The translations under genes and the position numbers were made by a program. DNA of 64,000 nucleotides from Ulota crispa (Eukaryota > Streptophyta > Bryopsida > Orthotrichales > Orthotrichaceae), in the NCBI GenBank assembly GCA_963920765.1, contig OY987249.1:18076483-18140482 (forward strand), written 5' to 3'. Of this stretch, positions 58,461 through 64,000 are shown one piece after another (positions within the stretch are counted from its first letter, which is position 1; every line of letters starts with the position of its first letter). Below the pieces are notes generated by a model that saw only the letters and a program-made list of their open reading frames with translations, was not told the DNA's origin and ran no database searches.

Positions 58461-58757
58461 CACTAAATAGTGCAATTAGGTTGCCCCACACTAATTGAAC
58501 AATGTTTCCCACCATATAAATACTTACTCAAAACTACAATAATTTTCATCAATAATTATTGCAATTTAACCAATTTTAACAAACATAAGAGCTTGATAAT
58601 AACAACTTTGCTACTAAAAAGATAAACTGGTAGGCGTCTAGGCCATAAATCATGTGAAAATCTGGTATTTAGAGAATTGCATGAGCCTGTAAGTGCCTAA
58701 GCAATAAGTCATAAGGTAACTTTTCAAAGTAAGGCAACTCAAATGCACTGTTTAGCG
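58461..58757. mobile_element. TA-flanked MITE, family L copy 3
   Basis: CACTAAATAGTGCAATTAGG directly after the shared TA (58459-58460), ending AAATGCACTGTTTAGCG before TA (58758-58759). 297 bp, same family and orientation as copy 2. Confidence 0.85.
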
Positions 58758-58759
58758 TA

Positions 58760-59219
58760 GTGATTCTACAGAATGGTACAATCATGCACATTTTGGATAG
58801 AAATTTTTATTTTCTCCCTTATATTATTTTCTTGGTTCCTCGCTTGTATTATTTTACTCTAAGTAAGGTGATTCCATCTGCAAGTTTGTGGCCCATTGAT
58901 AGCTAGATAATATTTAATTTATGCAATTTGGTGTTTTTTTACAAAAATTAATAATATACATGTTGTCCACAGTTTGAAGTCCTAAGTTCCCCTATATTCA
59001 CAAAATTGGATTGGTTGAGAAGTTGAAAATTGAGACTTATAGCTTTATAACAGTTCCCTTGGTCCCGTTTCACTATGAAATGTATACGGAATTGTCCGTT
59101 TGGAAGTTTGGATCTAAAGAAGTGGGATTTTGCTCTAAAAATTAAAACAAAACCAAAGAAAAACTCAAATTGTGAGCCAATTTTAACAATTCTCTTGCAT
59201 AAAATGTTATGTCATATGT
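58760..59219. other. No gene seen
   Basis: AT-rich spacer with nothing recognised. Confidence 0.5.
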
Positions 59220-60097
59220 TTAATCCCTAAAGGACCGAGTGTCTGTTTGAACACTTGAAAACTTGGATAGGGTCATATAAAGTTAATTTTTATTTGATGT
59301 TCTCAAAACTGTTACACGAGGTGTAAATATGTATCCTCAAATGGAAATGTAATTTTTTTTCAATCAAAAGTTGTGTTGCTTGAAAGAATCAGGGCAACTC
59401 GAGCGGTTTAGTCATTTTTGGAGAATCTTTTGTTAAAACTCTCATCAAATTTTGAAATTTGGCATGTATGTAACTACTAAAGTATGGTATTTGTCCAAAA
59501 AAAAAAAGAGTTCTCAAATTACATTCTAAATGGAGTCAAGCTTTGTTAACTATGTTTGGGTGGTTTCAAGAAAAAATTTCTTCTTCTAACTTCAAGTCCT
59601 ATTATCTTGCAATCTATAAATTCAAAGCCCTTGAAACTTTTTTCACATACTTCAAAATTTTGCCTATGAGTTCTTGCTATTGAAATTTCAAAAGAAAGAT
59701 TTTGTCATTGCACAAGTAATCATGAAAAAATGATCACTAGTGTATTGCTAATTCACTTAACCTCCTTGCATTGCAAGGTGATTTAAGATTTTATATATGT
59801 TTTTGAAATTTTCCTTGAATGAATTTAACATCATATTCCTATGAATGGTCAAAAACCTCATTTTTGTGTAGAACAAAAAATTAACTCCTACAGGGCTCAA
59901 AATCTGCTGACCTTGTTTTGCACAAATGAGAAATACTTGTTCATCTCACTGCAAACAATATAATTTTACAATTCACGTGATCAACGGTTGGAATTCAGAA
60001 AAATAACAATCAATGAATCAATTTTTGGCAACGCACTAAAAGTTGGCAGTTTGTAAGGCTGTCTCTCAAAAAACACCCTTGGTCCTTTAGGGATTAA
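59220..60097. mobile_element. piggyBac-like MITE, unassigned family
   Basis: TTAA at 59220-59223 and 60094-60097, ends TCCCTAAAGGACCGAG and CTTGGTCCTTTAGGGA, 878 bp. The termini match the K type, while the body does not. Confidence 0.87.
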
Positions 60098-60440
60098 TAT
60101 TTCATTTTGCCTTTACAACTCATCAAAAGTTAAAATCTCATATTTTGGATTTGGACTTGCACATTTCAAACTAAGCTCACAATATGAACCACTCTCATGG
60201 AAAGTTTTCGTTCGTGGGAATTTCTTGCACAATTTCCATTTAGTAGTTCGTTTTAGAATTTTTTTTCACATCCTCAATTTATGAGTGGAAGATATCACCC
60301 AAAAATATTTCAAATTACGATGATACAACCATGTTAGGACAAATGTGCATGTATGGTATGGATGAATAAACAAACTTTTGCCAACAATCTACATACATAT
60401 GCACGAAAAAAAAGCTTTTTTTTATAGTCAAGATTACAAC
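60098..60440. other. No gene seen
   Basis: AT-rich spacer with no supported feature. Confidence 0.5.
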
Positions 60441-60443
60441 TTA

Positions 60444-60754
60444 GAGCATCTCCATTGGTTCAGGTTCTTTCAAAGTTTTCATATGTTTGGGCTGGCCCTC
60501 AAGCCCCTTGATCTCCACCCATGCTTTTCAAAGAGGTGGCCTTGCACTCCAATACGCCACATAAATAATCAATTGACCACTTATCGAGGAAAGTAGAGGA
60601 TAAAGTTCACTGAACTTAGCATCAATAATGATGAATAGTGGCTTGAAGGGCCCTTGCTAGACATGGTAGGACAAAGTGACTTGAGAGGGTTTTGAGAGGG
60701 GCCTCAACACTTTTCATCCACTTTGAACGTGTTTGAGCCATTGGTGGAAATGCC
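60444..60754. mobile_element. Harbinger-like MITE, family G copy 5
   Basis: GAGCATCTCCATTGG after TTA (60441-60443) and CCATTGGTGGAAATGCC before TTA (60755-60757). The full length is the inverse of 18792-19094. An open frame at 60378-60596 crosses its left end and is not a gene. Confidence 0.85.
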
Positions 60755-60762
60755 TTACACTA

Positions 60763-61074
60763 CACCACATAGTGCATTTAGGTTACCTCAACAATTAGGT
60801 TGCCTTACCATGGCAAAATTACCTCATGTCTTACCCTTGGCCACCTAGAGGGGCATGCAACTCTCTTATGCTACAATAATTCTTGGTTATGTTTAAAGTT
60901 ATAGCTTCCCTACTCCTTAGCTTTGGCGCTTGTTGCTGCACCCAATCTTTACTTTCTTCCTCCATCATTTATCACAACATTTATTGACAACAATTACTAT
61001 AATATTGGTAAATACTTAAAAAGTGTGAAATGTCAAGAAATTAGAATGAGGCAACCTAAATGCACTATTTGGTG
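60763..61074. mobile_element. TA-flanked MITE, family L copy 4
   Basis: CACCACATAGTGCATTTAGG after TA (60761-60762), ending CCTAAATGCACTATTTGGTG before TA (61075-61076). It begins a few bases beyond family G copy 5. Confidence 0.85.
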
Positions 61075-61173
61075 TAGCTTGAAATACCCAAAATTGAAAC
61101 CAACTAAGGGTCATTAACAGTTGGATTCAAAAGTAGAGTCAATGCTTTAAAAAGCACACTTGAGCAACTACAG

Positions 61174-61648
61174 TGGTGCTTGGTTAGCGTCAACACTTTG
61201 GGCTAGTAAAAAGTGTTGACATTATCCACACATTGATCATAAACAAAGCCTCCATTTGTGTTACTTTCCCTAGTTCTAACGATTACAACTTTGGAGGTAC
61301 TTTCCTATTGATGTTTTTGGTACACTAACCAAACACCTTTCTTACTAAGAGCTTCTCCACTGCACCCTGCAAGTAGATCCAGAATATCGAGTTTCATATA
61401 TTAAGAGCCATCATATCATGATTTGATGGCTCTTAATATGTGAAGCTCGGTATTCCAGATCTGCTTGCGGGTTGCAGTGGAGAAGCTTTAAGGAGTCAAA
61501 ATGAGAATTAATGAAAAGAAAACGTTGACCATATGCAAGCACTTGACCTTAATCAAGCTCATAATACATACTTTTGAACAAAAGGGAAGTGGGGCTGTGA
61601 TCTTATCCAATTATTGCTCTTACAAAAGTTGACGCTAACCAAGCACCA
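61174..61648. mobile_element. Inverted-repeat element with GGTGCTTGGTTAG ends
   Basis: TGGTGCTTGGTTAGCGTCAA (61174-) and TTGACGCTAACCAAGCACCA (ending 61648) form 20-bp inverted ends. These resemble PIF/Tourist termini (GG.CT.GTTTGGTTA). The flanking triplet was not resolved. A smaller palindrome is nested at 61349-61488. Confidence 0.72.
61349..61488. mobile_element. Palindromic MITE related to family G
   Basis: GAGCTTCTCCACTGC and GCAGTGGAGAAGC at its ends, flanked by TAA (61346-61348 and 61489-61491), 140 bp. The centre, ATTAAGAGCCATCATATCATG and its complement, makes the whole unit a hairpin. Confidence 0.82.
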
Positions 61649-62207
61649 ATGTATTAGGCATAAGGTTAGATTTTATATAACTTACAAATTTGGCACCACC
61701 AAAATGTGGGACCTGGGACCTGGGCATGTAGTAAAGCTGTTGGACAATAACACACGCAAATGAAGGAAAAAAATACTAATTTAAAAGGATGGACGGCCGG
61801 ATGAACAGAATGATGGAAGGATGGATGAAAAAACAGGCACATGGACGGAGTGACGGACAGACGGACGAAGTATGGGATGAAAAGAGCCGGCCAGGACGGT
61901 ACCAGCCAGCTTTTCTGTCAACCACAGTGCAGTCCGGCAGAATAGAACGGGCTTGTTTATAAAACGCCAGTGGTGAAATGGAAACCAAAAAAACAAAAGA
62001 GTAAAATAGATAAACTTCCTTTTGCCTTTTTAAAAATAAACCAAAAGTCAGAATTAATAGAACATTCATCTTCTTTTTTTAAATTAGCGCAGAGAGCCAG
62101 CAGTGAGCAAAAGGAATTGTTTTAATTTTATTATATATTCAATGCAAAAGTTAGGACTGCTAATAACCCATCCTTTAGCTTGAAGTGACTCTTTGGGAGT
62201 AAAGGCC
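61649..62207. other. No gene seen; degenerate GGATGGAC-type repeat
   Basis: About 61785-61875 is a degenerate tandem of GGATGGAC/GGACGGA units. The remainder is unremarkable. The minus-strand frames over it derive from the repeat. Confidence 0.55.
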
Positions 62208-62210
62208 TAA

Positions 62211-62598
62211 GGGCATCCCCAATCAAGTAGTTATATTAGTCCCATCAACTGTAGAGGAGGGCCTTTTTTCAATTCACCACCTCCCAATGCACATACTTTA
62301 TGACACTCACTAACCAATTTTTTTTATTAGTTTATGTTTTTTTTAAGTGCTTATGTGTGACTTATTCATGTCAGAAGTATATGAAATTCCCTAAAATTGC
62401 ATCACTGTCAAAGCTAGAGTGGTATGCAGGACTCTCCAAATAGTAAAAATTTGCAAGGGAGGGGCTCTTATGTGGGGAGCCCTAAAAAATGCAGTATGGT
62501 TTAACTGCTGCATTGGAGCCCATGTTTTTGCTCAAGTCATGTTTAAAGCCTTGCACAAGCTTTTGCTTGCCTTTCTTACGACTACATTGGGGATGCCC
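62211..62598. mobile_element. Harbinger-like MITE, family G copy 8
   Basis: GGGCATCCCCAATCAAG after TAA (62208-62210) and CATTGGGGATGCCC before TAA (62599-62601), 388 bp. The ends are a variant of GAGCATCTCC. A frame at 62419-62601 ends in the target site and is not a gene. Confidence 0.83.
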
Positions 62599-62601
62599 TA
62601 A

Positions 62602-63873
62602 GAGTAGCCTCAATGGCCACTCTATGTGGACCCTTTATCAATAAAATAAAGGAGACAAGAAAAAAAAAGGACCCAGTGGAAATAGTAATCAACACATTTA
62701 GTTTGAGTATGCACCAAAGGAAAGTCTTGAAGTAGTGTTTTGCAACTAGTTACAGTGCCACTCCAAGTGAAGCAAAAGGTGTAGCTAAGAGGGTAATGGT
62801 GACAAATTAAGCTTGTTTGAAGAAAAAAAAGGAAGGGATTCTTGAAGTGACCCCACCCTGTGTCATAACTTGTGTAAGAGAGCTTGCACTTTTCTAACTT
62901 TAGCCAATGGGCCCATTAAATCCAAATATCTTGTGAGTGTGTTAGCACTGTGTCAGCTCACTCTCGTGTCAGCTTAGTCAGTGAACCCAAAATATCTAGC
63001 TCCATTGGGTGCTTCCACTTTGTACAAGAGGCAATACTTACAAGCCTGGTCTGCACGATCTTTTACTGCTTGTAAATAGGGCCTCACCATTGAAGCTAGG
63101 CATGTAGGAGTCACATCCCTAAACTCATTATTGGCAATTTAATGACAAAAGTGCCCGAAAAAAGGAGGTCGAGTGCAATGATTTACATCATTCCTTATTA
63201 CAAAAAGAGGCAAATATTTCCCATCATATAGGTTCTCTAGTCCTATTAAGTGTGTCATTGTCTATAACTATCTTATGGAATGATTTCCAAAAAGCTACCT
63301 TTATAGGTAATGTAGCTACCTAGGTTGCAGATAAATAAAAAGTTTATCTATACTAAGAGGTGTGTTTGAATAACTTTTACCACACCTATGTGCCAAATGT
63401 GCCAAATAATGAAAGTTCTAAGAAGATCCTAGAGTTGCCATTGGTAAAATTAATGTATTTTGTGGAATTTGTAGTGCATTGTACAGACTTTTTGGAGCGG
63501 TTGCAAGCTTTTAAATGTTTTCCAAATAAATTTTTCTTGAAAGACACATGAAAGTTGCATAGAATCCCACTTTGATTTTTTTTAAACTCTTTTGGAACTA
63601 CTTATGAATTTTTCAGTTGAAATGAGATAGGACATTAGTAGTGTTTGGTTCACCATGAGTACAATGAAAGTTCTTCATGTACCTCTTTTATATGAGGATA
63701 CTTTTAGGATGATAGTAAATGTAGAATTGTCTACCTTACTAGTGTCATTTTGTTGCTGTCATAGCAAGATCCACACCAATCTTGTTTAAATTTGTCATGT
63801 TGTTTCTTCATTTCAACATAAATGCTAGAACATAACATTGCAATATCAATTAAAACTTTTTTTACAGTAGATT
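62602..63873. other. No gene seen
   Basis: A spacer starting with GAGTAGCCTCAATGGCCACTC directly after the TAA, possibly the left end of another element, but no partner end was found. No supported frames. Confidence 0.45.
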
Positions 63874-64000
63874 TTAACCCATAAAGGACCAAGGAGTCCA
63901 CTTTGGGCTTTTTGCATATTAAGGCAAGCACATTCTGAGTATATACTTGAGAAAAGAGTATAAAAATAAGGGTGTATGTGCTCATATTGAAAAGCTTGCA
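63874..64000 (+). mobile_element. piggyBac-like MITE, left end (continues beyond the window)
   Basis: TTAA at 63874-63877 followed by CCCATAAAGGACCAAGGAG, matching the K/A-type terminus. The segment CCACTTTGGGC next to it resembles the family A right end inverted. The remainder lies outside the window. Confidence 0.7.

Noticed and set aside
4808-63900. CCCTAAA strings at many positions suggested telomere-type repeats of plants.
   Set aside because: Each is a single occurrence next to TTAA and has a matching inverted partner, so they are transposon ends. No tandem CCCTAAA array exists.
1-64000. CRISPR arrays, operons, ribosome binding sites or other prokaryotic features.
   Set aside because: The repeats are dispersed transposons with target duplications, there is a spliced transposase, and no spaced identical short repeats occur.

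Overview
This 64-kb window is AT-rich, repeat-dense nuclear DNA from a eukaryote. I can identify no intact host gene in it. The recognisable protein-coding sequence belongs to two decayed DNA transposons: a Helitron helicase near the left end and a piggyBac-superfamily transposase near 40-42.6 kb. A CACTA-type mini-element (ends CACTACAAG), a plant-style Helitron 5' end (TCTATCCTTATAAAAG) and many TTA/TAA-flanked elements ending in GAGCATCTCC together point to the green-plant lineage, perhaps a non-flowering plant or streptophyte alga. That placement is inference. The abundance of piggyBac-like DNA would be unusual for a flowering plant.

Layout. 1-4.8 kb: two Helitron 5' ends in direct orientation, an imperfect nested hairpin, a degenerate tandem repeat of about 181 bp, a tRNA-headed SINE-like segment and a broken Helitron helicase (minus strand). 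4.8-37.3 kb: a dense mosaic of short non-autonomous DNA transposons with low-complexity or GC-rich spacers between them. 37.4-44.16 kb: one 6.75-kb piggyBac-type element bounded by TTAA and matching inverted ends, holding a transposase with all its acidic catalytic positions but many stops, plus unexplained upstream reading frames. 44.2-64 kb: the same mosaic again, with a (CA)-rich microsatellite at 51.8 kb.

The mosaic resolves into families by end sequence and target-site duplication. TTAA-flanked piggyBac-like MITEs have ends of the form CCCCTAAANGNCC (families called A, B, H, I, J and K here). TTA/TAA-flanked PIF/Harbinger-like elements fall into family F (ends GGGCC..CTTTACACTAGAGG) and family G (ends GAGCATCTCC). 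TA-flanked MITEs form families C, D and L. Foldback elements with 8-9 bp duplications (ends GGGAA) look Mutator-like. CACTA mini-hairpins form family E. Many elements are nested or lie end to end and share one target site (TTAA, TTA or TA), so insertion order can be read in several places, and some copies act as empty-site controls for others.

Functionally, the large piggyBac element is a relic of the kind of source that could once have supplied transposase to the TTAA MITEs. Its stops are mostly TGA or TAG where the family has Arg or Gln, the signature of C-to-T decay, which suggests a methylated and silenced past. GC- and CpG-richer islands at about 17.3-18.3, 19.3-19.9, 21.5-22.1 and 33.1-33.7 kb are the only places where undetected host gene ends or promoters might lie; I could not identify a product in any of them.
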